From Allobosea sp. CRIB-10 (lineage in GTDB: Bacteria; Pseudomonadota; Alphaproteobacteria; Rhizobiales; Beijerinckiaceae), in NCBI RefSeq assembly GCF_900112185.1, contig NZ_FOKP01000002.1:62001-126000 (forward strand): a DNA stretch of 64,000 nt, given 5' to 3'. Under the pieces are notes generated by a model. The model ran no database searches. It was not told the origin of the DNA and was given only the letters and a program-made list of their open reading frames with translations. Every line of letters starts with the position of its first letter. Within the stretch, counting starts at the first letter, position 1. A program made the position numbers and the translations under genes. Positions 44,080 to 55,964 of the stretch are shown here, one piece after another.

Positions 44080-45633
44080 ATGCGTCTTGTCGTCGTGTCC
44101 AACCGCGTCACCATGCCCGAGCGGGGCGAAAAGGTGGCGGCAGGTGGCCTGGCGGTCGCGCTGCGTTCGGCGCTCGAACAGCATGGCGGTCTCTGGTTCG
44201 GCTGGAGCGGCGCGACCAGGGCGGAACCCGCAACCAGCGTCGAGCCGGTGAGGCACGGCAAGGTCAGCTACGCCGTCACCGATCTGACCGAGGCCGAGCG
44301 CCAGAGCTATTATCTCGGCTTCGCCAACCGGGCGCTCTGGCCATTGATGCATTACCGGCTCGGTCTGACCGAGTTCAGCCGCGCCGATTATGCCGGCTAT
44401 CTCGGCGTCAACCGCCGCTTCGCCAGGCTGCTGATCCCGCTACTCGAGCCCGACGACGTCATCTGGATCCACGACTACCATCTGATCCCGCTCGCGGCGG
44501 AACTTCGCCGGCGCGGCGTCACCAACCGGATCGGTTATTTCCACCACATCCCGTGGCCGCCGGCCGACATGTTCAGCGCCCTGCCGTTCTCGGCGACGCT
44601 GATCAGCACGATGACGGCCTATGACCTGATCGGCCTGCAGACCCATAACGATGTCGCCAATCTGATCGGCGGGCTGGTCGCGCTCTGCGGCGCGCGTCGC
44701 GACGGCAACCGGGTCAAGGCGGGCCAGCGCGAGGCGGTCGTGCAGGCCTTTCCTATCGGCATCGATGTCGAGGGATTCCGCAAGCTTTCCGTCGCCTCGG
44801 TGCGGGCGGCGACGCAGCCGGTGCGGGCGACGACCGCGCCGCTCGGTGGCCGCAAGCTGGTGATCGGTGTCGACCGGCTCGACTATTCCAAAGGCATCGT
44901 CCAGCGGCTGGAGGCTTTCGGCACCTTCCTGCGCAACCATCCGGAGCACCGCGGCGAGGTCGGCCTGCTGCAGATCGCGCCGCCCTCGCGCAGCGACGTG
45001 CCCGAATACGCCGAGCTCGACCGGATGTCGGACGAGGTCGCGGGCCGGCTCAACGCCGCGCTCGGCGAGTTCGATTGGACGCCGATTCGCGTGGTCAAGA
45101 AGGCCTACTCCCGTAGCGCTCTCGCCGGCCTCTATCGGCGCGCGCAAGTCGGGCTGGTGACGCCGATGCGCGACGGCATGAACCTCGTCGCCAAGGAATA
45201 TGTCGCCGCGCAGAACCCCGATGATCCCGGCGTGCTGGTCCTGTCGCGCTTCGCCGGCGCGGCGCAGCAGCTCGGCGAGGCGCTGATCGTTAACCCGTTC
45301 GACACCCATGAAGTGGCCGAGGCGATCCGGACCGCGCTCGCCATGCCGAAATCCGAGCGGCAGCGACGCTTCGAGCGGCTCTATGCGACGATTTCCTCGA
45401 CCGACATCAACTGGTGGACGTCGGCTTATCTCGCCGCTCTCTCCGGTCTCGATATCTCCAGCGGCGACATCGTGCCGCCGGGGCGGCCCAGAACGCTGCG
45501 CAGCACACGCAAATCGAGCGCAAACGCCAGCTCCGCACGCCCCAATACGCCTGCTCATTCCTCACCGTCGACGCATGGCAGGGCCGCCTCCGCACGTGCC
45601 GGGGCCTTGCCGAACGCTCCCTCCACTGGCTAG
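44080..45633 (+). CDS. otsA: trehalose-6-phosphate synthase with a low-complexity tail
   Basis: This 517-residue GT20 family protein has MRLVVVSNRVTMPERGEKVAAGGLAVAL, the UDP-glucose and glucose-6-phosphate site regions IWIHDYHLIPLA, YFHHIPWP and VDRLDYSKGI, and MRDGMNLVAKEYVAAQ. It makes trehalose 6-phosphate from UDP-glucose and glucose 6-phosphate. The catalytic core ends near residue 458. The last 59 residues are rich in Ser, Ala, Arg and Pro and look disordered. Divergent to otsB. Confidence 0.93.
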   Translation: MRLVVVSNRVTMPERGEKVAAGGLAVALRSALEQHGGLWFGWSGATRAEPATSVEPVRHGKVSYAVTDLTEAERQSYYLGFANRALWPLMHYRLGLTEFSRADYAGYLGVNRRFARLLIPLLEPDDVIWIHDYHLIPLAAELRRRGVTNRIGYFHHIPWPPADMFSALPFSATLISTMTAYDLIGLQTHNDVANLIGGLVALCGARRDGNRVKAGQREAVVQAFPIGIDVEGFRKLSVASVRAATQPVRATTAPLGGRKLVIGVDRLDYSKGIVQRLEAFGTFLRNHPEHRGEVGLLQIAPPSRSDVPEYAELDRMSDEVAGRLNAALGEFDWTPIRVVKKAYSRSALAGLYRRAQVGLVTPMRDGMNLVAKEYVAAQNPDDPGVLVLSRFAGAAQQLGEALIVNPFDTHEVAEAIRTALAMPKSERQRRFERLYATISSTDINWWTSAYLAALSGLDISSGDIVPPGRPRTLRSTRKSSANASSARPNTPAHSSPSTHGRAASARAGALPNAPSTG

Positions 45634-45753
45634 AAGCGCCTCGCCAGGAGGCGGCAAACCCCAGCTTGCGCTTGCGACTCAGTGGTTGCGGTGTCAGGTC
45701 TGCTGGGGATATTCGGCTGAAAGAGCCGTGGAGGCGGGCGGAGGGCTTTCTTG

Positions 45754-48021
45754 ATGCGAGGCGCACTCGGGGGATCGGGCGTGCTGCTGCGCCGTCTCCG
45801 CGAGGTGATGGCGGCACCGGTCAGTCCGCAGGAGCGGCTCGACCGGCTCGTCGTCGTGATCGCCGGCAACCTCGTGGCCGAGGTCTGCTCGGTCTATGTC
45901 CTGCGTGAAGACGGCTCGCTCGAACTCTATGCCACCGAAGGCCTCAATCGCGAGGCCGTCCACCTCACCACGATGCGCGCCGGCGAGGGCCTGGTCGGCC
46001 TGATCGCCAGCGAGGCGGAGCCGCTCGCGCTCTCCGACGCGCAATCGCACCCAGCCTTCTCCTATCGCCCGGAGACCGGCGAAGAAATCTACCGCTCCTT
46101 CCTCGGCGTTCCGATCCTGCGCGGCGGCGCGGTGATGGGGGTGCTCGTCGTGCAGAACCGCGCCTCGCGGCTCTACAGCGAGGACGAGGTCGAATCGCTG
46201 CAGACCACGGCCATGATCATGGCCGAGATGATCGCGGCCGGCGGCCTGAAGGCCCTGTCGAAGCCTGGCGCGACCATCGGCCTCGACCGTCCCATCCACA
46301 GCATCGGCACCACGCTCGCCGACGGCGTCGGCCTCGGCCATGCCGTGCTGCACGAGCCGCGCGTCGCGATCACCAACCTGATCGCCGAGGACCCCGGCCG
46401 CGAGGTGCAACGGCTGGAAGCGGCGATCGCGACGATGCGGCTCGCCATCGACGAACTGATCGAGCGCGGCGACGTCGCCCATACCGGCGAGCATCGCGAC
46501 GTGCTCGAGACCTTCCGCATGTTCGCGCACGACCAGGGCTGGCTCCGGCGGATGCGCGAGGTGGTGATGACCGGCCTCACCGCCGAGGCCGCGGTCGAGC
46601 GCGTGCAGTCGGACACCCGCGCCAAGATGCTGCGCCAGACCGATCCTTACCTGCGCGAGCGCCTGCACGATCTCGACGACCTCGCCAACCGGCTGCTGCG
46701 CACGCTCGTCGGCAAGTCCAACGGCGTCACCCGCGAGGACCTGCCGGAGAACGCGATCCTGATCGCGCGCTCGATGGGGCCGGCGGCGCTGCTCGACTAT
46801 GATCGCCGGCATCTGCGCGGCGTCGTCCTCGAGGAAGGCGGCCCGACCAGCCACATCGCCATCGTGGCCCGGGCGCTCGGCATTCCCGCGGTCGGCGAGA
46901 TCGCCAATGCCACCGCGCTGATCCAGGCGGGCGACGCCGTCATCGTCGACGGCCAGGCCGGCGAGGTGCAGATCAGGCCGCAGCCGGACGTCGAGAACGC
47001 CTACAAGGACAAGGCCCGCCTGCGCGCCCGCAAGCAGGAGCAGTACCGCAAGCTCAAGACGCAGCCGGCTGTGACCAAGGACGGCGTCGAGATCCAGTTG
47101 CAGATCAATGCCGGCCTGCTGGTCGATATGGCCAATCTGGAGGAGACCAACGCCTCGGGCGTCGGCCTCTTCCGCACCGAGCTGCAGTTCATGGTGGCGC
47201 AGCACATGCCGACCACGGCCGAGCAGCAGGCGCTCTACGATGCGGTGCTCAAGGTCGCGAACGGCCGGCCGGTGACGTTCCGGACGCTCGATATCGGCGG
47301 CGACAAGGTGCTGCCCTATATGGAGCGGCTGGAGGAAGAGAACCCCGCGCTCGGCTGGCGCGCCATCCGCATCGGGCTCGACCGGCCGCGACTGCTGCGC
47401 GCCCAGGTGCGGGCGCTGCTGCGCGCCGGCGCCGGTTGCGACATGAAGATCATGCTGCCGATGGTGGCGACAGTGAACGAGTTCCTGCGCGCCCGCATGC
47501 TGGTGCGGCGCGAGCTCGCCATGCTGGAGCGCGACGGCCGCCCGGCGCCGGCGAGCCTGAAGCTCGGCGTCATGGTCGAGGTGCCGTCACTGCTGTTCGA
47601 ACTGCCGGAGATCGCGCGCGAAGCCGATTTCCTCTCGGTCGGCACCAACGATCTGATGCAGTTCCTGTTCGCGGCCGACCGTGAGAACAAGCGCGTCTCC
47701 GACCGCTTCGACCCCTTGAGCGCGGCGGGTCTGCGCGCTCTGCGCAACATCGTCGACGAAGCCGCCAAGGCCGACTGCCCGGTCACCGTCTGCGGCGAGA
47801 TGGGCGGCAAGCCGATCGAGACTCTGGCGCTGATCGCGCTCGGCTACCGCTCCTTCTCGATGTCCTCGGCCTCGATAGGCCCGGTCAAGGCGATGCTGCG
47901 CGCGCTCGACGCCGGCAAGGCGCGCCAGTGGCTCGATGCCTGGCTCGGCTCCTCCGACGGCGCCGCAAGCCTGCGCCCGCTCCTCGCCGCGCTCGCCGCA
48001 GAGATGAAGGTGCCGGTCTAG
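45754..48021 (+). CDS. ptsP: phosphoenolpyruvate-protein phosphotransferase EI-Ntr
   Basis: This 755-residue protein has an N-terminal GAF domain (about 15-155) and an enzyme I core with the phosphohistidine motif GGPTSHIAIVAR (His367). The PEP-binding TIM barrel has NASGVGLFRTELQFM, FRTLDIGGDKVLPY, GTNDLMQFLFAADR and the catalytic-cysteine loop CGEMGGKP. It starts the nitrogen phosphotransferase cascade and signals to NPr and EIIA-Ntr. ATG 45754 is preferred because GGAGGG precedes it by 7 nt, although a TTG lies at 45751. It is followed by prfA after 60 bp. Confidence 0.93.
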   Translation: MRGALGGSGVLLRRLREVMAAPVSPQERLDRLVVVIAGNLVAEVCSVYVLREDGSLELYATEGLNREAVHLTTMRAGEGLVGLIASEAEPLALSDAQSHPAFSYRPETGEEIYRSFLGVPILRGGAVMGVLVVQNRASRLYSEDEVESLQTTAMIMAEMIAAGGLKALSKPGATIGLDRPIHSIGTTLADGVGLGHAVLHEPRVAITNLIAEDPGREVQRLEAAIATMRLAIDELIERGDVAHTGEHRDVLETFRMFAHDQGWLRRMREVVMTGLTAEAAVERVQSDTRAKMLRQTDPYLRERLHDLDDLANRLLRTLVGKSNGVTREDLPENAILIARSMGPAALLDYDRRHLRGVVLEEGGPTSHIAIVARALGIPAVGEIANATALIQAGDAVIVDGQAGEVQIRPQPDVENAYKDKARLRARKQEQYRKLKTQPAVTKDGVEIQLQINAGLLVDMANLEETNASGVGLFRTELQFMVAQHMPTTAEQQALYDAVLKVANGRPVTFRTLDIGGDKVLPYMERLEEENPALGWRAIRIGLDRPRLLRAQVRALLRAGAGCDMKIMLPMVATVNEFLRARMLVRRELAMLERDGRPAPASLKLGVMVEVPSLLFELPEIAREADFLSVGTNDLMQFLFAADRENKRVSDRFDPLSAAGLRALRNIVDEAAKADCPVTVCGEMGGKPIETLALIALGYRSFSMSSASIGPVKAMLRALDAGKARQWLDAWLGSSDGAASLRPLLAALAAEMKVPV

Positions 48022-48081
48022 CGACGCTTCTCCCGCCGCCCGCGCACGCCCCCCCTTTTCGTTCAAGATCGTTTCCGCATC

Positions 48082-49167
48082 ATGTCGCTCCAGCTCCCGC
48101 AAGACCGTCTCGACGCGATCGTCGCCCGCCATGCCGCGGCGAGCGACGCCATCAATCATGCGACCGAGGCGGCCCGCGTCGTCGAATTGTCGAAGGAGCT
48201 CGCCGAGCTCGATCCGGTGGTCGCGGCGATCGCGGCCTGGCGCAAGGCACAGACCGGGCTGGAAGAGGCGCTGGCGCTGATCGACGACCCCGCCACCGAT
48301 GCCGAGATGCGCGATCTCGCCTATGAGGAGCGCGATGCGGCCAGGGCCGAGATCGAAGAGCGCGCGAGAGAGATCCTGATCGCGTTGCTGCCCAAGGACG
48401 CGGCCGACGAGCGCGGCGTCATCCTCGAGATCCGCGCCGGCACCGGTGGCGACGAGGCCTCGCTCTTCGCCGGCGATCTCTTGCGGATGTATCAGCGTTA
48501 TGCCGCCGGCAAGGGCTGGAGCGTCGATATCCTGACCGAGAGCGAGGGCACCGTCGGCGGCTTCAAGGAGGTCATCGCCGAGATCGCCGGCAAGGGCGTC
48601 TATGCCAAACTCAAATACGAATCCGGGGTGCACCGGGTGCAGCGCGTGCCCGACACCGAGGCGAGCGGGCGCATCCACACCTCGGCGGCCACCGTCGCCA
48701 TGCTGCCGCTCGCCGGCGAAGTCGACGTCGCGCTCGACGAGAAGGACCTGCGCATCGACACGATGCGGGCCCAGGGCGCCGGCGGCCAGCACGTCAACAA
48801 GACCGAGTCGGCAGTGCGCCTCACCCATATCCCGACCGGCATCGTCGTGCTGGTCCAGGACGAGCGCTCGCAACACAAGAACAAGGCGCGCGCCTATGAA
48901 TTGATGCGCGCCAAGCTCTACGACATAGAGCGTAGCCGGGCCGATGCCGAGCGCTCGGCTGACCGGCGCTCGCAGGTCGGCTCCGGCGACCGCTCCGAGC
49001 GCATCCGAACCTATAATTTCCCGCAGGGGCGCGTGACCGACCATCGCATCAACCTGACGCTCTACAAGCTCGATGAGATGATGCAAGGACTGGTGCTCGA
49101 CGAGATCATCGACGCGCTGACCGCACAGCGCCAGGCCGAGTTGCTCGCCGAGCAGGGCGGCGTGTGA
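48082..49167 (+). CDS. prfA: peptide chain release factor 1
   Basis: This 361-residue class I release factor has the universal GGQ motif at residues 234-236 ([22 protein letters not shown]) and the PET-type region [18 protein letters not shown] just before it. RF1 recognises UAA and UAG and triggers peptide release at the ribosome. The GGQ glutamine is methylated by PrmC, encoded two genes downstream. Confidence 0.97.
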   Translation: MSLQLPQDRLDAIVARHAAASDAINHATEAARVVELSKELAELDPVVAAIAAWRKAQTGLEEALALIDDPATDAEMRDLAYEERDAARAEIEERAREILIALLPKDAADERGVILEIRAGTGGDEASLFAGDLLRMYQRYAAGKGWSVDILTESEGTVGGFKEVIAEIAGKGVYAKLKYESGVHRVQRVPDTEASGRIHTSAATVAMLPLAGEVDVALDEKDLRIDTMRAQGAGGQHVNKTESAVRLTHIPTGIVVLVQDERSQHKNKARAYELMRAKLYDIERSRADAERSADRRSQVGSGDRSERIRTYNFPQGRVTDHRINLTLYKLDEMMQGLVLDEIIDALTAQRQAELLAEQGGV

Positions 49168-49228
49168 AACCTTCGTCTCTCTCCCGCGTTTCCATCGGAG
49201 AGACTGTTCCCTTGGGGAGGATAGAGAG

Positions 49229-49474
49229 ATGAAAGCCCTGTTCAGCGCCATCGCACTTGCCGCCGCCGTCGCCCTCGCGCCGGCATCCACCGGTGCACAG
49301 GAGAGGACCGCGAAAAAGGTTTTGAGCGGCCAGCCCGCCACTCTCCACAACGCCAAGACCGAAGCGCAGGCGCGGCGCGATTGCCAGCGCCAGTACCGTG
49401 GCGCTAGGGAGAGCAAGTCCGCGCTGCGGATCAAGATGAAGGAATGCGTCCGCGAGGGGATGCAGGGCAACTGA
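49229..49474 (+). CDS. small secreted protein (PsiF-like)
   Basis: This 81-residue protein has a signal peptide (MKALFSAIALAAAVALAPAS, cleavage near TGAQ). The basic mature part has two cysteines (CQRQY and ECVREGMQG) spaced as in PsiF repeats. It starts after GAGGATAGAGAG. It is inserted between prfA and prmC, which are usually adjacent or close. The function is unknown; a periplasmic location is inferred. PsiF similarity is weak. Confidence 0.6.
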   Translation: MKALFSAIALAAAVALAPASTGAQERTAKKVLSGQPATLHNAKTEAQARRDCQRQYRGARESKSALRIKMKECVREGMQGN

Positions 49475-49502
49475 CCGGCTGCGTGCCGGGCCAAGGATAC
49501 GC

Positions 49503-50387
49503 TTGACCGGTACAGACAAATCGACCGACAAGACCGCGCCCGTTGCCTTGCCGGCAGCGGGCGGAACTGCGTCTGCGGCCCGCAAGGCGATCGCCCTGGC
49601 GCTGAAACGGGCCGGCGTCGCCGATGTCACCTTCGAGGCCCGCATCCTGGTCGAGGATCTCGCGAGCGACGGCGATCCGATCAGTGAGGCTGCCGCCATC
49701 AGGCTGAACGATGCGCTCGCGCGGCGTCTCACCGGCGAGCCGCTCTGGCGCATCCTCGGGGCGCGGGAGTTCTGGGGGCTGAGCTTTTCGCTTTCGCCGG
49801 GAACGCTGGAGCCGCGGCCGGACAGCGAGACCCTGATCGAGGCGGCGCTCGGCCATTTCGCCTCGCGCCGGCAAGACGAACTGCGCGTGCTCGATCTCGG
49901 CACCGGCACGGGCTGCCTGCTGGTCGCGACGCTGCGCGAGTTTCCGCACGCGAGCGGCATCGGGATCGACCTGGCGCCCGACGCGGTCGCGACCGCCACC
50001 GGCAACGCCGCGCGCAATGGCGTCGCCGAACGGGCTGCGTTCTACCAGGGCAACTGGACTGCCGGGATCGAGGAGTGTTTCGATCTCATCCTGTCGAACC
50101 CGCCCTATATCGGCAGCGCCGAAATCGCCGGCCTCGACCAAAACGTGCGCGCGCATGACCCGCTTCTGGCCCTCGATGGCGGGCCGGACGGGCTTGACGC
50201 CTATCGCGCGCTCGCTGCCGCCCTGCCCCGCCGCCTGAAGCCAGGGGGCCTCGCCATCCTGGAGATCGGCGCCGGACAGGAAGAGGCGGTCGTCGCGCTG
50301 ATGAGGCAGGCCGGTCTCAACCATCTCGACTCGCGCCGCGACCTCGGCGGCCACGTTCGCGCCCTCGTCTTCGGGCACGATCCTTGA
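49503..50387 (+). CDS. prmC: release factor glutamine N5-methyltransferase
   Basis: This 294-residue protein has SAM motif LRVLDLGTGTGCLLVATL and the N6/N5-methylase catalytic motif NPPY at residues 199-202 (LSNPPYIGSAEI). PrmC methylates the GGQ glutamine of release factors. The TTG start at 49503 is the only reasonable start near the previous gene (28 bp away). The N-terminal helical domain is slightly extended by a low-complexity leader (TDKTAPVALPAAGG). Confidence 0.92.
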   Translation: MTGTDKSTDKTAPVALPAAGGTASAARKAIALALKRAGVADVTFEARILVEDLASDGDPISEAAAIRLNDALARRLTGEPLWRILGAREFWGLSFSLSPGTLEPRPDSETLIEAALGHFASRRQDELRVLDLGTGTGCLLVATLREFPHASGIGIDLAPDAVATATGNAARNGVAERAAFYQGNWTAGIEECFDLILSNPPYIGSAEIAGLDQNVRAHDPLLALDGGPDGLDAYRALAAALPRRLKPGGLAILEIGAGQEEAVVALMRQAGLNHLDSRRDLGGHVRALVFGHDP

Positions 50388-50755
50388 ACGATGCACAGCC
50401 AGCTGCGCGAATTTGCTTGGAAGAAGCCGCAAAACCAGCTATGCACGCATGGTCTTGAAGACAGTGTCGACAGCACATAACCTTTGGCTAGGTTCCGCAG
50501 AGCGGGCCGAACCCTCGGATCACTGCCAGACTCGACGTTACTGACATAGCGAGACCGAGGCTCCGACTGTGCGAGACAGCCGTTCGGAGGAGGAGCCGGC
50601 GAGGCTCCATTGGAAAGAGCGCGTGAAGACCCATACCGGCGCAGAGCCCTTCCAGGTCGAATTTCTTACGCGCGGCGCCGCAACCCGCCGCGCGATACGG
50701 CGTGCATGACGACCTCAAGGTTGCTTAGAATGAACACAACGCGAGACAGACGCGA
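50388..50755 (+). other. 368-bp gap containing the leader of the DUF4167 gene
   Basis: I see no gene in this gap. A strong hairpin, GCGCGGCG (50670-50677) with CGCCGCGC (50686-50693), lies about 65 bp before the DUF4167 start. No T-run follows, so it is more likely a leader structure than a terminator. An AT-leaning patch around 50455-50495 may hold the promoter. Confidence 0.4.
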
Positions 50756-51820
50756 ATGAGACCAGGTCAGAACCGGCGCATGCGCGGCCGTAGCAACAAT
50801 AACAACAACAATAATGGCAACCGGAAATCTCCCAACCCGCTGCAGCGGAGCTACGAGTCGAACGGTCCGGACGTGAAGGTCCGGGGTACAGCGCAGCATG
50901 TCGCAGAGAAATACCTGCAGCTCGCTCGCGACGCCCAGTCTTCGGGCGATCCGGTTGCGGCCGAGAACTATTTCCAGCACGCCGAGCACTATTATCGCAT
51001 CCTGCTCGCTGCGCAGGAGCAGATGACCCAGCAGTTCGGACACACCTTCCAGCCGAATCGCGCGTTCGTCGAAGATGCCGACGAGCTCGAGGAGGAGGGC
51101 GAGGAGGACGCCAGCTTCCAAGGCGGACAGCCCCAGGGCGAGCGCCAGCACAACGGCGTGAATGGCCATGGCGGCCAGTCAGAGGACGGCGAAGGCGGCC
51201 AGAACAATGGCCAGCGCTTCGACCGGCCGCATCGCCAGGACCGGCAGGACCGCAATTTCGATCGCAACGGCCAGCGCCGCTTCGACCGCAATGACCGCCA
51301 GGATCGGGGCGAGCGTCAGGACCGCGGTGATCGCCAGGATCGCGGCGAGCGCCGCTTCGATCGGAACGAGGGCCAGAACGGTTCCTATATGCCGCGCCCG
51401 GAGGCCCAGCCCGGCGCCGAGCAACCGGACATCGCGCCGGTCCAGAGCCAGGGCGAGCGCCGCTTCGATCGGCCGGAACGCCAGGAACGCCCCGACAGGC
51501 CGCCGCGCGGCGAGCGTTCGTCGCGCCGCGACCGCGATCGTGACGAGGCCCGCGCCAGCAACAGCAACGAGGAGCAGGACGCTCCGGCCGGGCTGCCGGC
51601 CTTCCTGACCACGCCGACCCGTGTGCCGATCGCGATCGCCGAGGAGACAGAGGCTCCGGTCGCCGCCCCGCCGACAGCCGTCGCTCCGGCGGACGCAGAT
51701 GGTGCAGAGGCCGCACCCGAGGCCAGCGAGAAGCCGAAGCGCCGGACGGCCCGGCGGCGTTCGCCGCGCGAGGTGATGGACGCTCTCGGCGGCGAAGGCG
51801 GCGAGACCCCGGCCGAGTGA
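50756..51820 (+). CDS. DUF4167 protein with a long charged low-complexity tail
   Basis: This 354-residue protein starts MRPGQNRRMRGRSNNNNNNN. The DUF4167 domain follows (about 25-105: RSYESNGPDVKVRGTAQHVA and NYFQHAEHYYRILLAAQ). A long acidic then Arg/Asp/Gln/Asn-rich part comes next, with repeated RFDRN and RQDRGER units (about 145-260). The tail KRRTARRRSPREVMDALGG is basic. The family is restricted mainly to Alphaproteobacteria and has no established function. The RGG-like charged repeats suggest nucleic acid binding. It lies downstream of prmC as in many relatives, and a bidirectional terminator follows. Confidence 0.88.
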   Translation: MRPGQNRRMRGRSNNNNNNNGNRKSPNPLQRSYESNGPDVKVRGTAQHVAEKYLQLARDAQSSGDPVAAENYFQHAEHYYRILLAAQEQMTQQFGHTFQPNRAFVEDADELEEEGEEDASFQGGQPQGERQHNGVNGHGGQSEDGEGGQNNGQRFDRPHRQDRQDRNFDRNGQRRFDRNDRQDRGERQDRGDRQDRGERRFDRNEGQNGSYMPRPEAQPGAEQPDIAPVQSQGERRFDRPERQERPDRPPRGERSSRRDRDRDEARASNSNEEQDAPAGLPAFLTTPTRVPIAIAEETEAPVAAPPTAVAPADADGAEAAPEASEKPKRRTARRRSPREVMDALGGEGGETPAE

Positions 51821-51844
51821 TCTGGCCAACGTGATGGAACAATG

Positions 51845-51872
51845 GAAAGGGCCCGCCAGGGCCCTTTCGCTT
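51845..51872. terminator. bidirectional factor-independent terminator
   Basis: GAAAGGGCCC (51845-51854) and GGGCCCTTTC (51859-51868) form a perfect 10-bp stem with loop GCCA, followed by GCTTTT. It lies between the converging DUF4167 and MOSC genes. Confidence 0.85.
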
Positions 51873-51873
51873 T

Positions 51874-52662
51874 TCAGGCGACACCGAGGGCTGCCGGTTC
51901 ACTGGCCTCGACCAGGGTCAACCGCTCGCCCTCGCCGAGTGTCCCCCCGGCGACGATCCGGCAATAGATGCCGCAATCGACATGGCCGTAGCCCTTCATC
52001 AGCGCCTTCGGGATTTGCAGGTCGCGGATACCGGTCACCGGATCGACATTGGTGGCGGCGCAGCGCTCGATCCGCTTGATCACCTGGAGTCGCAGGCCCG
52101 ACGGCGCGACGAGTTCGCGGTCGACCAGATCGAGCTCGGCCCAGGCCGGCAGGCCCTCGACCATGACATTGCCGCGGAAGCGCAAGGGATCGACGGGAAC
52201 GCCGAGCCGCGTCTCCAGGTCGGCGACGCTGGCGAGATTGATGATCGAGACGAAGCCCGAGCGTGAATCGGTGAAGCGATAGCCCAGCGGCGCCGCCAGC
52301 AGGCGTGGCTCGCCGCGCAGTTCATCCGGCATGAAGGCCTTGAAGAAGGCGGAGAGTTGCTCCCGGCCCGCTGCGGTTGCTATGGCGAACCTGGTCTCGA
52401 CATCGTCATGACCAATGACGAGGTCACGACTGTCATCGTCGTAACGCGTGCGCAGACGCGCCAGCGCCTCGTTGCGCATCAGCATCAGGTATTTGATCTT
52501 GGGCTGATGCACCGGCTCGGCCGGATCGAAGCCGGAAGGGCCATTCTCGATGGCGAAGAGTCGGTCGCCGGGGACATAGCCGCCGGTCGGCAATTCGGTC
52601 CGGCTCAGGCGCTCGGGCGACAGGCCCTTCACTGGATAGCGATACAGCGAGGCGACGCGCAT
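51874..52662 (-). CDS. MOSC domain protein (molybdenum cofactor sulfurase C-terminal type)
   Basis: This 262-residue protein starts MRVASLYRYPVKGLSPERLS, the MOSC N-terminal barrel. The MOSC domain follows with RFRGNVMVEGLPAWAELDLV and the conserved cysteine in RIERCAATNVDPVTG (Cys201). Relatives (YcbX/YiiM/mARC-like) bind molybdenum cofactor and carry out N-hydroxyl reductions or sulfur transfer. ATG 52662 matches the domain start. It shares the cell with the Mo-hydroxylase at 10.6-13.3 kb, though the two are not linked. Confidence 0.88.
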   Translation of the reverse strand: MRVASLYRYPVKGLSPERLSRTELPTGGYVPGDRLFAIENGPSGFDPAEPVHQPKIKYLMLMRNEALARLRTRYDDDSRDLVIGHDDVETRFAIATAAGREQLSAFFKAFMPDELRGEPRLLAAPLGYRFTDSRSGFVSIINLASVADLETRLGVPVDPLRFRGNVMVEGLPAWAELDLVDRELVAPSGLRLQVIKRIERCAATNVDPVTGIRDLQIPKALMKGYGHVDCGIYCRIVAGGTLGEGERLTLVEASEPAALGVA

Positions 52663-52766
52663 GGGCCCTGTCCTTCCGATTGCGAGGCGCCGGAAACTGC
52701 CACGCCAAGCGCCAGGACGCCACAGCAAGGACTGTCACGGCCGATGAAAGGATTCCATCGATCCGA

Positions 52767-53141
52767 TCAATGCGGCTGCTCCGCGCCTTCCTCAACGCCC
52801 TCCTCATCGAGAATCGAGCGCTGGCAGCCCCAAGCGGAGAGCACGTCGTCGATCGCGTCGGCCACGAAGTAGCGCGCGGCGTCGCGCTCATAGCCCTCGG
52901 CGAGCAGGCGATCATAATCCGTATGGCTGTGCCGAACATGACTGCCGAGCGCGAGCCAGAGCGCGGTCGAGGGCGGCAGCGCCCGCATTTGCGCCCGTCC
53001 GGCCAGCGCAAGCACCGTCTCGGCGTCGAGCAGCGGGATGCCGGGCACGAGCGCCCGCAACGCCTTTCGAATCGCCTGTTGCCGCTTCGTGCCGACCATG
53101 ACCACAGGCTGGGCGCGGACCTTGACGATCGTCAATGTCAA
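52767..53141 (-). CDS. DUF2293 domain protein
   Basis: This protein of about 124 residues has the DUF2293 core RALVPGIPLLDAETVLALAG, LPPSTALWLALGSHVRHSHT and RDAARYFVADAIDDVLSAWGC. I place the start at TTG 53141, because GGGAGG precedes it by about 6 nt and longer frames run into the clpB promoter. ATG 53099 is an alternative. The function is unknown. It is divergent to clpB. Confidence 0.75.
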   Translation of the reverse strand: MTLTIVKVRAQPVVMVGTKRQQAIRKALRALVPGIPLLDAETVLALAGRAQMRALPPSTALWLALGSHVRHSHTDYDRLLAEGYERDAARYFVADAIDDVLSAWGCQRSILDEEGVEEGAEQPH

Positions 53142-53182
53142 AGCTGCCTCCCGCCCCTTACGTTGCGCGAAAGCAACACTAT

Positions 53183-53206
53183 CTTTGAGGACGAGGGGCT
53201 GCCCAT
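53183..53206 (+). promoter_or_regulatory. heat-shock (RpoH-like) promoter candidate for clpB
   Basis: CTTTGAG (53183-53189) and CCCAT (53202-53206), 12 bases apart, resemble the sigma-32 pattern CTTGAAA-N-CCCCAT. They lie about 75 bp before the clpB start. clpB is a classic heat-shock gene. The match is imperfect. Confidence 0.35.
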
Positions 53207-53279
53207 CGGGGGCCCTATCCCATCGAAAAGCAGCCGGCTCCGCCGCTTCGGGGCGCGACTGGCGTGCGGAGGCAGTTGA

Positions 53280-55901
<2,622 letters not shown>

Positions 55902-55926
55902 TCCGCCTCTCGATCACAAAAAGCGA

Positions 55927-55957
55927 AGGGCGCCGCTCACGCGGCGCCCTTTTTCTT
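55927..55957 (+). terminator. factor-independent terminator after clpB
   Basis: AGGGCGCCGC (55927-55936) and GCGGCGCCCT (55941-55950) form a perfect 10-bp stem with loop TCAC, followed by TTTTCTTT. It lies 26 bp after the clpB stop. Confidence 0.92.
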
Positions 55958-55964
55958 TCTGGGG

